DNA of 64,000 nt from CAYTYZ01 sp964442385. GTDB lineage: Bacteria; Patescibacteriota; Microgenomatia; UBA12405. This document shows, piece by piece, positions 33,962-41,489 of the stretch. The position numbers and the translations under genes are program-made. How positions within the stretch are numbered: the first letter of the stretch is position 1; every line of letters starts with the position of its first letter. A model generated the notes under the pieces. That model saw only the letters and a program-made list of their open reading frames with translations, was not told the origin of the DNA and made no database searches. Where the stretch lies: the NCBI GenBank assembly GCA_964442385.1, contig CAYTYZ010000001.1, forward strand, positions 62,001 to 126,000, in the 5' to 3' direction.

Positions 33962-34558
33962 CTACTTACCCTTATCCCAGGGCAAGGTGACATCTTTTGG
34001 TTTCCAATCCTTGCCTATTTCTTCAGGTACACCCGGTACCTGAATAGTCATTACGTCCCCAAGAAGAATTTCTCCATCTACAACCACACTGGGAGTAAAT
34101 ACATACGTCCCAGACCTAGCTGTAAACTCACAGTACACGTTTGTGTACTGCTGAACAGTGAAAAAGGACACCTTGAACATTCCAGAGGCATAGGTTTCTT
34201 TTTTCTTCCACGTATCATTCAAGGAGCACATCTCCGTTTCCTGATCATGTACCACCTCTACAAACCGGAGCCTCCTGTCATTTTTCAGAACTACTTGCAT
34301 ATTTCGACCATGATACATCCAGGGTCGAATCTCCAGATCTTCCACAGTGACCTGTATCCCAATCCTCGACCCAGGCAACACCCGGTAGTCGAAAACGGTA
34401 TGGTCAATGGCATACGGCAGGGTGAAAATGTTTGAGTGGATAACCACTCCACTTTTTGGATATTCCACCCCAATCGGGCTCATGCCGAGCGCAGCGCTGA
34501 TGGGAGCCAACAGCATTGCAACCACAACCGACATCACGCCAACCAGTCTCTTGATCAC
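33962..34558 (-). CDS. exported protein, domain-X family, KGK tail
   Basis: 198 residues from GTG 34558, fixed by AGGAGG 6-7 nt upstream. Signal peptide of about 27 residues. The C-terminal half (GTYVFTPSVVVDGEILLGD) is homologous to the proteins at 36091 (GVYVFSPSITLGEVVYQGE) and 36913 (GTYVFTPSINYGGVMYEGE). The last residues, KDVTLPWDKGK, resemble the tails of the 36913 and 38585 products. G+C-rich. Probably a surface protein; function unknown. Confidence 0.75.
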   Translation of the reverse strand: MIKRLVGVMSVVVAMLLAPISAALGMSPIGVEYPKSGVVIHSNIFTLPYAIDHTVFDYRVLPGSRIGIQVTVEDLEIRPWMYHGRNMQVVLKNDRRLRFVEVVHDQETEMCSLNDTWKKKETYASGMFKVSFFTVQQYTNVYCEFTARSGTYVFTPSVVVDGEILLGDVMTIQVPGVPEEIGKDWKPKDVTLPWDKGK

Positions 34559-34692
34559 GATTCTTCCTCCTTTTAATACAACACATACACAGTAGTAACC
34601 TGTTAAAGAACGGGCCGGGTAACCAGCGCAGCAGGCGAGTGCCCACACCCATACCTTAAAGCTAAATTACCACAAAATTGCCTATTTTACAA
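34559..34692 (-). promoter_or_regulatory. promoter and leader of unit D
   Basis: Minus strand: TTGTAA (34692-34687), 17-nt spacer, TAATTT (34669-34664). Leader element UACUACUGUGUAU (34597-34585) pairs with the unit's trailer. The SD is AGGAGG. I see no strong leader hairpin here, unlike most sister units. Confidence 0.5.
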
Positions 34693-35979
34693 TCCTTTCT
34701 TTAAGGTCCCAACAGTCTCTTTTAAAATACTACATCTTTTAGCACACATCAAACTAGCCTGTTTTTTAATATCACTTAGGCTTGTACACTGGCTATAGCT
34801 AAGGCTACCTGTATATAGCTTGGTTGGGCCATTGTAACAATCGTACTTGGCTGAGATATATCCTCCATCTTTCACATTGCAATTTACATAACTATAAATT
34901 CCACCCAGACCACAATAAGCTGCCACCGGGGTTGGTGTAACGTCAGGAACTACAATTAATTTATAGGCAATACTGGCACTTGGAACCACCTTGGTACAAG
35001 TTGCAGGATCAGCCATGTTATAACAAAACTTTCCAGCAGCATATATGGTGCCCCCATAGCTTCCCACTACCCCGGGATTGTCGATATTAACCACTGTCGA
35101 TACTGTTCCATAAACTGGATCTACTGTGTCTTGTTGACTTGCTGGATAGATATTACTATCACTCCTCCAAATCCCATACCCATCTATAAACCTACCCAGC
35201 CCAGACTTCCAGAAGACTGGTTTGTATATATACTGACTATTTGGATTCCTAAAAGATGCTGTAAATTGTAGGCTACAAAATCTATCACTTTTACTACAGA
35301 CAGCCGTGCTTCCTATACCACCTAACACTGTTGGTACAAACCCCTGTAAGGGCACAGATGTGGGTGTTACCGTTGGGCGTGGTGTTGGAGTAGGGCCTGT
35401 CGGACTGTAGAATACTTCTGTCGAATACACTTTAAAGTCACTTACACCTATTCCACTAGCACTTCTAGCAAATACGCCAACATTAGTGCTCCATGTTCCA
35501 GTTAAGTCTAATCCAGGGCCAGTGCCAAACCTTAACTCTGCACTAATTTGGCCCAACCTTTTATTGTTAATTGGACAAGTTATCAAAAGACTGTTGTTAT
35601 TAGTACAACTTCGCAAATCCACAAAATTAGGCACTACATTTACCAGAATACCGTTATTAAATGGACCCAATCCTTGTTTACGTATTTGAATTTCCCCGGT
35701 AATAGGTTCCGTGGCCTCAAAAGAGTAGACCAGGGTATGTCTAATTGCACTATTGATTTGGGGATCTAATCCAGACAGATTAACCCTAACATTTGCCCCG
35801 GTAGATGGCGGCGTAAAAATCACAGGTGTCTCAGTTGGTGAACTTGGCGGAGTAAATGGTGGGGTCAAATACACCTCTTCACTGGCAGCTCTACCCCGCC
35901 CATCAAAAATTTTCGTTAAATACATTGGTAACACTACAGCCACAGCCAAAAGCCCCAAGGATATAAAAAACTTTTTCAT
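34687..35979 (-). CDS. exported protein with domain Y and PT-rich linker
   Basis: 430 residues. Signal or anchor at 5-22, T/P-rich linker, then domain Y (SGLDPQINSAIR ... FNNGIL ... RFGTGPGLDLTGTWST), shared with the products at 36913 and 38585. After a second PT-rich linker comes a unique cysteine-rich C-terminal region (CSKSDRFCS, CNVKDGGY, CAKRCS). Unlike its relatives it is AT-rich, has no SD and no leader hairpin. It may be the older, native version of the domain. Confidence 0.7.
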   Translation of the reverse strand: MKKFFISLGLLAVAVVLPMYLTKIFDGRGRAASEEVYLTPPFTPPSSPTETPVIFTPPSTGANVRVNLSGLDPQINSAIRHTLVYSFEATEPITGEIQIRKQGLGPFNNGILVNVVPNFVDLRSCTNNNSLLITCPINNKRLGQISAELRFGTGPGLDLTGTWSTNVGVFARSASGIGVSDFKVYSTEVFYSPTGPTPTPRPTVTPTSVPLQGFVPTVLGGIGSTAVCSKSDRFCSLQFTASFRNPNSQYIYKPVFWKSGLGRFIDGYGIWRSDSNIYPASQQDTVDPVYGTVSTVVNIDNPGVVGSYGGTIYAAGKFCYNMADPATCTKVVPSASIAYKLIVVPDVTPTPVAAYCGLGGIYSYVNCNVKDGGYISAKYDCYNGPTKLYTGSLSYSQCTSLSDIKKQASLMCAKRCSILKETVGTLKKGL

Positions 35980-36036
35980 CTATAAATCAGAATATACCCA
36001 AAGTTTCTTCAAATCCAGTACCCAAATCTGAACTTA

Positions 36037-36090
36037 AAGAAACTCCCCCGACCAACATGCATCGGGGGATCTTGCGTACAACCTCCTTTT
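36037..36090 (-). terminator. trailer element and terminator of unit A
   Basis: Minus strand: TTGTACGCAAGAT (36081-36069) is the exact 13-base complement of leader ATCTTGCGTACAA (36750-36738). Then CCCCCGA...TCGGGGG (36068-36045) with GTTTCTTT. A larger imperfect inverted repeat (TTTCTTCAAATCCAG / CTGAACTTAAAGAAA) follows. Confidence 0.85.
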
Positions 36091-36630
36091 TTACCGCCTC
36101 ACCGCCGGCAGAAAAATTCTCTCGCCCTGGATTATCGCAGTCAGCACTTCGCCCTGATATACGACCTCACCTAGCGTAATGCTGGGCGAAAATACGTACA
36201 CTCCAGGTGTCAAGATATCATAACTGCAAAAAAAACTGACTCCAACATCCCAAGCATGAACCAGAAGACTGGCCTCCCCTTGCTTATTTGTCAGATACCA
36301 GAACAGCATATCCCCACCCCATCCGCAACTTTCTGCCACAAGACCCGCGTTATTTTTAAACGTCATAGTCATCACATGGTGACCATCACCAACAACATCG
36401 TTGACATTCAAAAACACTCCAACTTTGATTGGCATGGTTCCAGTCACCACTAGTTCTGACGAGCTGATAGCTTGGGCCGAACCGATCCCAGTATCCAGCA
36501 CCAGACCGACATCTGGATACCAAATATCACCAAGCAGCCTAGCCGCATCTACCCTTAAAGCACTTGATATGGCAATAGATACTGCCAGAATTAGAGTCAC
36601 TGTACCCCTTATCCATCCTCGACTAGTCAT
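36091..36630 (-). CDS. exported protein, domain-X family
   Basis: 179 residues from ATG 36630 (SD AGGAGG 5-6 nt upstream; the frame is open further upstream, but that is leader). Signal peptide of about 30 residues ending VDAA. The mature part is domain X alone: LVLDTGIGSAQAISSSELVV aligns with FELDTGIGVIGESITSTKLLV of the 36913 product, and CSYDILTPGVYVFSPSITLG with its CQYEVSQLGTYVFTPSI. It ends LPAVRR without the KGK tail. First of three tandem G+C-rich units. Confidence 0.8.
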   Translation of the reverse strand: MTSRGWIRGTVTLILAVSIAISSALRVDAARLLGDIWYPDVGLVLDTGIGSAQAISSSELVVTGTMPIKVGVFLNVNDVVGDGHHVMTMTFKNNAGLVAESCGWGGDMLFWYLTNKQGEASLLVHAWDVGVSFFCSYDILTPGVYVFSPSITLGEVVYQGEVLTAIIQGERIFLPAVRR

Positions 36631-36820
36631 TTTTCCTCCTAAAACTCTTTTTACTACATGGACTTGCTCCATTCCCCTGCAATCCACCCAAAGCGGACAG
36701 GCTCCAAGGGAACGGAGATGATCTACAAAAGCATTTATTGTACGCAAGATGTCAAAGAGCTTGATGTGAAACTTTCCTTGCAAACAAAGAATCCCACATC
36801 CAGTCTGCAATAATATACCA
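36631..36820 (-). promoter_or_regulatory. promoter and structured leader of unit A
   Basis: Minus strand: extended -10 TGG-TATATT (36820-36812). The leader holds ATCTTGCGTACAA (36750-36738), complementary to the trailer. A 10-bp hairpin CTCCGTTCCC/GGGAATGGAG (36717-36667) with a CCTTGGAGCC...GGATTGCAGG interior follows, then AGGAGG. The leader is homologous to those of units B and C. Confidence 0.75.
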
Positions 36821-36869
36821 CAAGAAATATTCTATTCTGTTTCTTAAAACCCAGACTCATCTGAACTTA

Positions 36870-36912
36870 AAGAAACTCCCCCGACCAGCATGCATCGGGG
36901 GAACTTGCGTAC
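36870..36912 (-). terminator. trailer element and terminator of unit B
   Basis: Minus strand: directly after the TAG stop, GTACGCAAG (36912-36904) is complementary to leader CTTGCGTAC in 38391-38381. Terminator CCCCCGA/TCGGGGG (36901-36878) then GTTTCTTT, nearly identical to those of A and C. Confidence 0.8.
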
Positions 36913-38259
36913 CTACTTACCCTTTTCGATAGGCAAGTCCTTTTTCTCACCCTCCTTCGGGCTCCACACCCGAATCGGCGGAAGTGGAGTTGGAGGTGGC
37001 TCATAGACCACATTGGTCGTGTACGACTTTGTGGCCGAAACCAAAGTTCCACTGGCCGTCTGGCCGGCTACCACAATGGTTGTCGACCAAGTACCAGTCA
37101 AGGCCAGCCCAGAGGCCGTTCCAAACCGAATCGAGGTGGTAATCGTTCCACCACTCCGATTGTTAAATGGACATTTGACCATTCGCGTGTTTACCATACA
37201 TTGCCAGTAGTTGGCAAAGTTTGGATAGGCTGTGGTCAAAATCCCATTATTAAATACGCCCAACCCGGTCCATGTAATCGTGTACCAACCTGTCACCGGC
37301 TCACTGGCCTGGAAGGTGTAGGTCAACGGATTGTATCTGATCGCCGAATTAATCTGTGGCCCCAGGCCATACAGACCAACTGTCATGGTTGGGGCAGTCG
37401 GTGATGGCTCTTCCGCCAACACAGCCATGGCAATTTCTCCCTCATACATGACTCCCCCGTAGTTAATACTCGGGGTAAACACGTAAGTACCCAGCTGGGA
37501 CACCTCGTACTGACAAGTAATCCCAACTCCGGGAACGCTCAGCTGCATCCACATTTCTGTGGCACCAGGCCGCGGGGTCTTGTAGCGAAACAAACCTGTT
37601 TCGCTTATGTTACAGTTGGTGCTAACCAATCCACCCGAACTAGCCAGTGTAACCGACAGCATCCGACCAGGCTGTTCAGAATAGTCGTAAACATTAAGTC
37701 TAAAACTTACGCGAGCAGGACTAGTAGCAACCACCAGAAGCTTGGTCGAAGTGATGCTTTCACCGATCACACCGATACCGGTGTCCAGCTCAAACCCCAC
37801 AGGAGTTACCACATTCCCACTTCTATTGGCTACAAAGGCCATCACCCAAACATTCTGGCCTGCTGCTTGCATCTGGCCATAGGTAATTGGTGGCACAATT
37901 GTTCCACGGCGCCCCTCAATCCGAACCGCCAGTGGCATTTCTGAGGTAACCACACTTTCACCACTTGTCGTGCGCAAGTAAAGCGGGGTGTAGCCCAGAA
38001 TACCATTGGCCTGAAGCAATCGACAACCGACCCAACGGTCGCCTGCCAAAAAGTCGACCCTGGTACCAACGGGCACCAAGACACCATCAGGGTAGGTGAC
38101 GTTTGCCGCCACCATATAGGTTGGCCAATTGTCCAACCCAACCGAAATCGGATCCAGACAGGAGTCTGAATCCGCAGCCACTGCCGTCTGCGTCACACCA
38201 AACAGGACGAACACAACGGCGCACAAAAGTTCGCCCAGTCCAATCGCGATCCTTTTCAT
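36913..38259 (-). CDS. exported two-domain protein (domains X and Y), KGK tail
   Basis: 448 residues from ATG 38259 (SD GGAGG). Signal peptide 1-28 (ending AVAA). An N-terminal region is followed by domain X (about 155-290) and domain Y (about 300-420: YGLGPQINSAIRYNPLTYTF ... GTWSTTIVV). A P-rich hinge and the tail RVWSPKEGEKKD ending EKGK close the protein. It combines in one chain the domains found separately at 36091 and 38585. Probably a beta-rich surface protein. G+C-rich codons. Confidence 0.85.
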   Translation of the reverse strand: MKRIAIGLGELLCAVVFVLFGVTQTAVAADSDSCLDPISVGLDNWPTYMVAANVTYPDGVLVPVGTRVDFLAGDRWVGCRLLQANGILGYTPLYLRTTSGESVVTSEMPLAVRIEGRRGTIVPPITYGQMQAAGQNVWVMAFVANRSGNVVTPVGFELDTGIGVIGESITSTKLLVVATSPARVSFRLNVYDYSEQPGRMLSVTLASSGGLVSTNCNISETGLFRYKTPRPGATEMWMQLSVPGVGITCQYEVSQLGTYVFTPSINYGGVMYEGEIAMAVLAEEPSPTAPTMTVGLYGLGPQINSAIRYNPLTYTFQASEPVTGWYTITWTGLGVFNNGILTTAYPNFANYWQCMVNTRMVKCPFNNRSGGTITTSIRFGTASGLALTGTWSTTIVVAGQTASGTLVSATKSYTTNVVYEPPPTPLPPIRVWSPKEGEKKDLPIEKGK

Positions 38260-38482
38260 GTTTTCCTCCGTGAATGAACGTATCTTGATTTGGAGTCTGA
38301 AGCTACATAGCTCCATTCCCCTGCAACCCGCCTAGGTGGGCTCCAAGGGAACGGAGCTAGATTATGAAAAAAAGATTTTAGTACGCAAGATGTAAAAGAT
38401 CTGGATATGCAGACAAACTACGCTATGTAGTTAAATACACACCAAGTACACATATAATAGCACATTAGCCTCACCAAGTCAA
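38260..38482 (-). promoter_or_regulatory. promoter and structured leader of unit B
   Basis: Minus strand: TTGACT (38482-38477), 17-nt spacer, TATTAT (38459-38454). The leader contains ATCTTGCGTAC (38391-38381), then a 12-bp hairpin AGCTCCGTTCCC/GGGAATGGAGCT (38358-38309) with GCCCACC-TA-GGCGGGT inside. CAAGAT follows the hairpin and could pair with the ATCTTG before it, competing with the trailer. The SD is GGAGG. Confidence 0.85.
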
Positions 38483-38539
38483 GTTATAGGATATAATATT
38501 TGTCAGTTTCTTCAAATCCAGCACCAAAACTGAACTTAA

Positions 38540-38584
38540 AGAAACTCCCCCGACCAGCATGCATCGGGGGATCTTGCGTACTTT
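38540..38584 (-). terminator. trailer element and terminator of unit C
   Basis: Minus strand: GTACGCAAGAT (38581-38571) pairs with leader AUCUUGUGUAC (40410-40400) over 11 bp including one G-U. Terminator CCCCCGA/TCGGGGG (38570-38547) then GTTTCTTT. Confidence 0.8.
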
Positions 38585-40282
38585 TTACTTGCCCTTATAT
38601 TCGATCAAGGGCACATCTTTCTTTTCGCTTTCCTTCGGTCTCCAAACCCGAATTGGAGGTTGTCCTGGGACAGCAGGCTCGTACACCACGTTTGAAGTGT
38701 ACGTTTTTGTGACCGAAACCGCCACTCCACTGGCAGTCTGACCATCCACCTGGACTGTTGTCGACCAGGTGCCAGTCATGACAAAAGTAGAGGTTGGGGG
38801 CAACGAAAAACGTAACAACGTAGTTAAGGCACCACCTGCCACACTTGTAAACGGACATTTCATAAACCAACCATATCCCCCACACAGCCAATAGCTGCCA
38901 AAGTCGGGATAGATGGTAGTCAGCATGCCATTTCCAAATGTTCCCAAACCACGCCACGTGATGCTATACCAACCTGTCACAGGCTCGCTAGCCTGAAACG
39001 TATACGTCAACGGACGATATCTGATCGCCGAATTGATCTGTGAACCAAGACCAGACAGGCCAACTGTGATAGTTGGAGCTGGTTGTGCCACCACGCCATC
39101 ATACCTCCAGGCATACCCCAGATGGACCCACCCGGCCTGCTGTGCCTCGCGCGAAAGCTCATGCAAGTAACTGGTGGTGTCTGCCAATGGCCAGTCGGGC
39201 AGAAACTGCATCCAGTCTCCCTGCCCCACTGCCAGATTGCCCCAGTCGGCAACAAAACATTCACATGACCCTGGCGCCCAGCTAATCGGCAACCAATGGG
39301 CCTGCCGATCGTAGTAGTGATCAAACTGGACTGGAAGCTCCTGAGGCCCAGCGTAGTCAAAGAACGAAACCAGCCGAGAAGTTTCATTCTCGTCCAGTCG
39401 CACCTTTGCAAAGTTGCGACATACCAGGTTGTTCTCACGGTTGGCATCAGGTGTCAGCTTCTGGGGATCAAGCCAAAGACAGATCCGAAATGGTGCCGCC
39501 CAGCCATCCAAGGGGATGGCCACATTTCCACTGAGGCGGTCAAAATACACCGGCAAAGTGAATGCCGGTGTCGACGTCAGACCCGGGGTGTGATTAAGTC
39601 CGTCTTGATAGACAAACCCAGCAACAGTAACCATTGTCTGAACCTGATCTCCCATCATCATGTAGACATAACCACGGCCCTGCACCACTCCTTCGGAATT
39701 CACACTGACATCCATTACTGGAACAAAGTCCGGCGTAACAACCGGCGGCGTTTCCGCCACCACGTTAATTCGAACTCTCTGAGTAGTGGGCTGCTGATGA
39801 CTCGTTCCGTAGTCCGAAGTGGCAATCAATTTCATTTCACCACTCCAGATTTCAGTCATCACGTACCCACACTCTACCCAAATGGCAGTAGACGGGGTAA
39901 TAACCATGGTGTTAACATGCATTCTGCCCTGGTACTCAAACCACCACGCCGGATTCCAAAAGGCCAAGCCATTTCCACCCGCATTGCACGTCGTCCTGGT
40001 GTAATGCCAAGCCGTAGATCCCAACGGGTCGCCTATGGTCAGGTCGGCCACCACCCACTGGCCAGTACCAGTGAGTGACGTGATCACTGCACCCACCGTT
40101 ATGTGGGTACCCACTTCCACCGTAACTTCCGTTTGCCCAGGCTTGCCCACATATGAGCTAAAGGCAATTCGCTCGCCTTCATTTGGCGGCAGCACTTGTG
40201 CGCTACCCTCCAAAAGCGAAAATTGAAAAATTGCCACAAGCAGCACAATGACAAACCCCATCGCCCTTATCAACGTTTTCAT
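38585..40282 (-). CDS. exported multidomain protein with domain Y, KGK tail
   Basis: 565 residues from ATG 40282 (SD GAGGAG). Signal peptide of about 29 residues ending GSAQ. Two beta-rich N-terminal regions follow; the second (DVSVNSEGVVQGRGYV ... LTPDANRENNLVC) resembles CARDB-type adhesion modules, including the D-x-N-R-E-N-N motif. Then domain Y (about 415-530: GLGSQINSAIRYRPLTYTF ... TGTWSTTVQV) and the tail RVWRPKESEKKD ending YKGK. Likely a cell-surface adhesin or structural protein. G+C-rich. Confidence 0.85.
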   Translation of the reverse strand: MKTLIRAMGFVIVLLVAIFQFSLLEGSAQVLPPNEGERIAFSSYVGKPGQTEVTVEVGTHITVGAVITSLTGTGQWVVADLTIGDPLGSTAWHYTRTTCNAGGNGLAFWNPAWWFEYQGRMHVNTMVITPSTAIWVECGYVMTEIWSGEMKLIATSDYGTSHQQPTTQRVRINVVAETPPVVTPDFVPVMDVSVNSEGVVQGRGYVYMMMGDQVQTMVTVAGFVYQDGLNHTPGLTSTPAFTLPVYFDRLSGNVAIPLDGWAAPFRICLWLDPQKLTPDANRENNLVCRNFAKVRLDENETSRLVSFFDYAGPQELPVQFDHYYDRQAHWLPISWAPGSCECFVADWGNLAVGQGDWMQFLPDWPLADTTSYLHELSREAQQAGWVHLGYAWRYDGVVAQPAPTITVGLSGLGSQINSAIRYRPLTYTFQASEPVTGWYSITWRGLGTFGNGMLTTIYPDFGSYWLCGGYGWFMKCPFTSVAGGALTTLLRFSLPPTSTFVMTGTWSTTVQVDGQTASGVAVSVTKTYTSNVVYEPAVPGQPPIRVWRPKESEKKDVPLIEYKGK

Positions 40283-40501
40283 TACTCCTCCATACTAGTT
40301 TCGTATCTTGATGGTGTCTGAAGCCTCTTAGCTCCATTCCCCTGCAACCCGCCTAGGTGGGCTCCAAGGGAACGGAGCTAGATTTTAAATAAGTTTGTTG
40401 TACACAAGATGTAAAAGATCTGGATATGCATACAAACCAAGCAATATAGGTGTATACACACCAAGTACATATATATTAGCACATTAGCCTCACCTACTCA
40501 A
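40283..40501 (-). promoter_or_regulatory. promoter and structured leader of unit C
   Basis: Minus strand: TTGAGT (40501-40496), 17-nt spacer, TAATAT (40478-40473). Leader element ATCTTGTGTAC (40410-40400); 12-bp hairpin AGCTCC.../...GGAGCT (40379-40330). The whole promoter-leader is a duplicate of unit B, including the AGGTGAGGCTAATGTGC spacer. Confidence 0.85.
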
Positions 40502-40589
40502 GTTATAGGATGTAAATTCCATAAGCCTATATGTATATCTTACACATATCAATCCTCAAAAATGCCCATTCTGTGCTAAACTACCGCGT

Positions 40590-40668
40590 GTACTGCATAG
40601 TATAAAAAAAGAAACTTAGTGGTCGAACATTCGGCCACATCCGTTCATTCACAACTTAAGGAGGAGTA
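40590..40668 (+). promoter_or_regulatory. leader with hairpin and SD
   Basis: Hairpin GTGGTCGAA/TTCGGCCAC (40619-40638, one G-U, tight loop) lies 30 nt before the start; SD AAGGAGGAG (40659-40667). The promoter is not clear. I find no complementarity between this leader and the trailer of the gene. Confidence 0.55.
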
Positions 40669-41058
40669 ATGGGTAAGAAATGGCTAGGAGTTTTACTCCT
40701 AATCGCGAGCGTTATCGTTCTGAATGTTTCCAATATCAGAACAGTCGTTAAGATCACAGTCCCGAATACTACATTTTTATGGGGTTTGGGATTTATTATC
40801 CTAATTTTCTTCAATGATGAGGGAGAACGTGTCAAAGATTGCCTTGCCTGGCTGTTTGGAGGTTCGCTTGCTATCGGACTACTGGGAGACAGAAACCCAC
40901 TTAACTTTGTTGCAGCTGGTATCGCTTTGGCTATCGATATAACCAAAAGAATGCCGTCTCTCCAAGGCTTTGGAAATGCCCCTGAATGGGTCATGACCTT
41001 TATTATTTTTGCACTTCTGTTGGTGGGTGATCTCAGTTCAATGTTCAGAAAAAAATGA
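40669..41058 (+). CDS. small multi-span membrane protein
   Basis: 129 residues with about four membrane helices (6-24, 36-50, 61-75, 108-124). No signature motif recognised. The strong SD, leader hairpin and following terminator place it in the same expression class as the exported proteins, and it is divergent from unit C. It may act in the membrane alongside them, for example in export or anchoring, but this is only positional inference. Confidence 0.7.
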   Translation: MGKKWLGVLLLIASVIVLNVSNIRTVVKITVPNTTFLWGLGFIILIFFNDEGERVKDCLAWLFGGSLAIGLLGDRNPLNFVAAGIALAIDITKRMPSLQGFGNAPEWVMTFIIFALLLVGDLSSMFRKK

Positions 41059-41071
41059 GTGCAAATCCTTT

Positions 41072-41130
41072 AAACCGAGTACGAACCACCTGCGGCTCGT
41101 ACTCGGTTTACCACCTCCCTCCTTTTTTTT
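41072..41130 (+). terminator. terminator of the membrane-protein gene
   Basis: AAACCGAGTACGA (41072-41084) pairs with TCGTACTCGGTTT (41097-41109), a perfect 13-bp stem. A T-run follows about 14 bases later. Confidence 0.8.
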
Positions 41131-41175
41131 ACAGATCTATGCAGTACACAACCAATTTTTTCAACCGAAAAACGA

Positions 41176-41225
41176 CAAAAAAAATGGGGTCGTGTGGGCC
41201 ATCGCCCATCACAACCCCGTAGAAC
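41176..41225 (-). terminator. terminator of the 41-residue gene
   Basis: Minus strand: GGGGTTGTGATGGGC / GCCCACACGACCCC around GATG (41218-41186), followed by A and eight T. Very strong intrinsic terminator. Confidence 0.85.
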
Positions 41226-41351
41226 TCAGGGAAGAGGAACTCCATTCCCTTTCAGAACAATAAGTACAAAAATAACAACAAAAACCAATGCTAGGAGCAA
41301 ATAGCCAAAAGAACCAGTTCTCGCCACCGGTTTTCCCTCATCAATCTTCAT
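41226..41351 (-). CDS. 41-residue single-span membrane protein
   Basis: ATG 41351 has SD AAAGGAG 7-8 nt upstream; the product MKIDEGKPVARTGSFGYLLL continues as one membrane helix and ends KGNGVPLP. Promoter, leader hairpin and terminator are all well formed, so this tiny gene is much better supported than its size suggests. It is convergent with the membrane-protein gene at 40669. Function unknown; small single-span proteins often modulate larger membrane complexes. Confidence 0.7.
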   Translation of the reverse strand: MKIDEGKPVARTGSFGYLLLALVFVVIFVLIVLKGNGVPLP

Positions 41352-41460
41352 ATCGCTACTCCTTTTTTCGTAACCTTTTGCTATCTTTTAAAGATCAAGA
41401 ACCTAGCAACTTAGGTTCCGACCAACAAGCAATTTTACTCCAGCTTGACCTGTAAATCAA
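41352..41460 (-). promoter_or_regulatory. promoter and leader of the 41-residue gene
   Basis: Minus strand: TTGATT (41460-41455), 17-nt spacer, TAAAAT (41437-41432). Leader hairpin GAACCTA-AGTTGC-TAGGTTC (41418-41399), then AAAGGAG. No complementarity with its trailer found. Confidence 0.75.
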
Positions 41461-41489
41461 CACATCAATTACACACCAGTTTTTAACCC

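Noticed and set aside
39296..40078. 260-residue ORF on the + strand inside unit C
   Set aside because: Shadow of the exported protein on the opposite strand; composition is not protein-like and there is no SD.
40669..41228. Leader-trailer complementarity in the 40669 and 41226 units
   Set aside because: Both have hairpin leaders and SDs, but I found no complementary stretch of eight or more bases, so they are not counted as members of the paired-end class.
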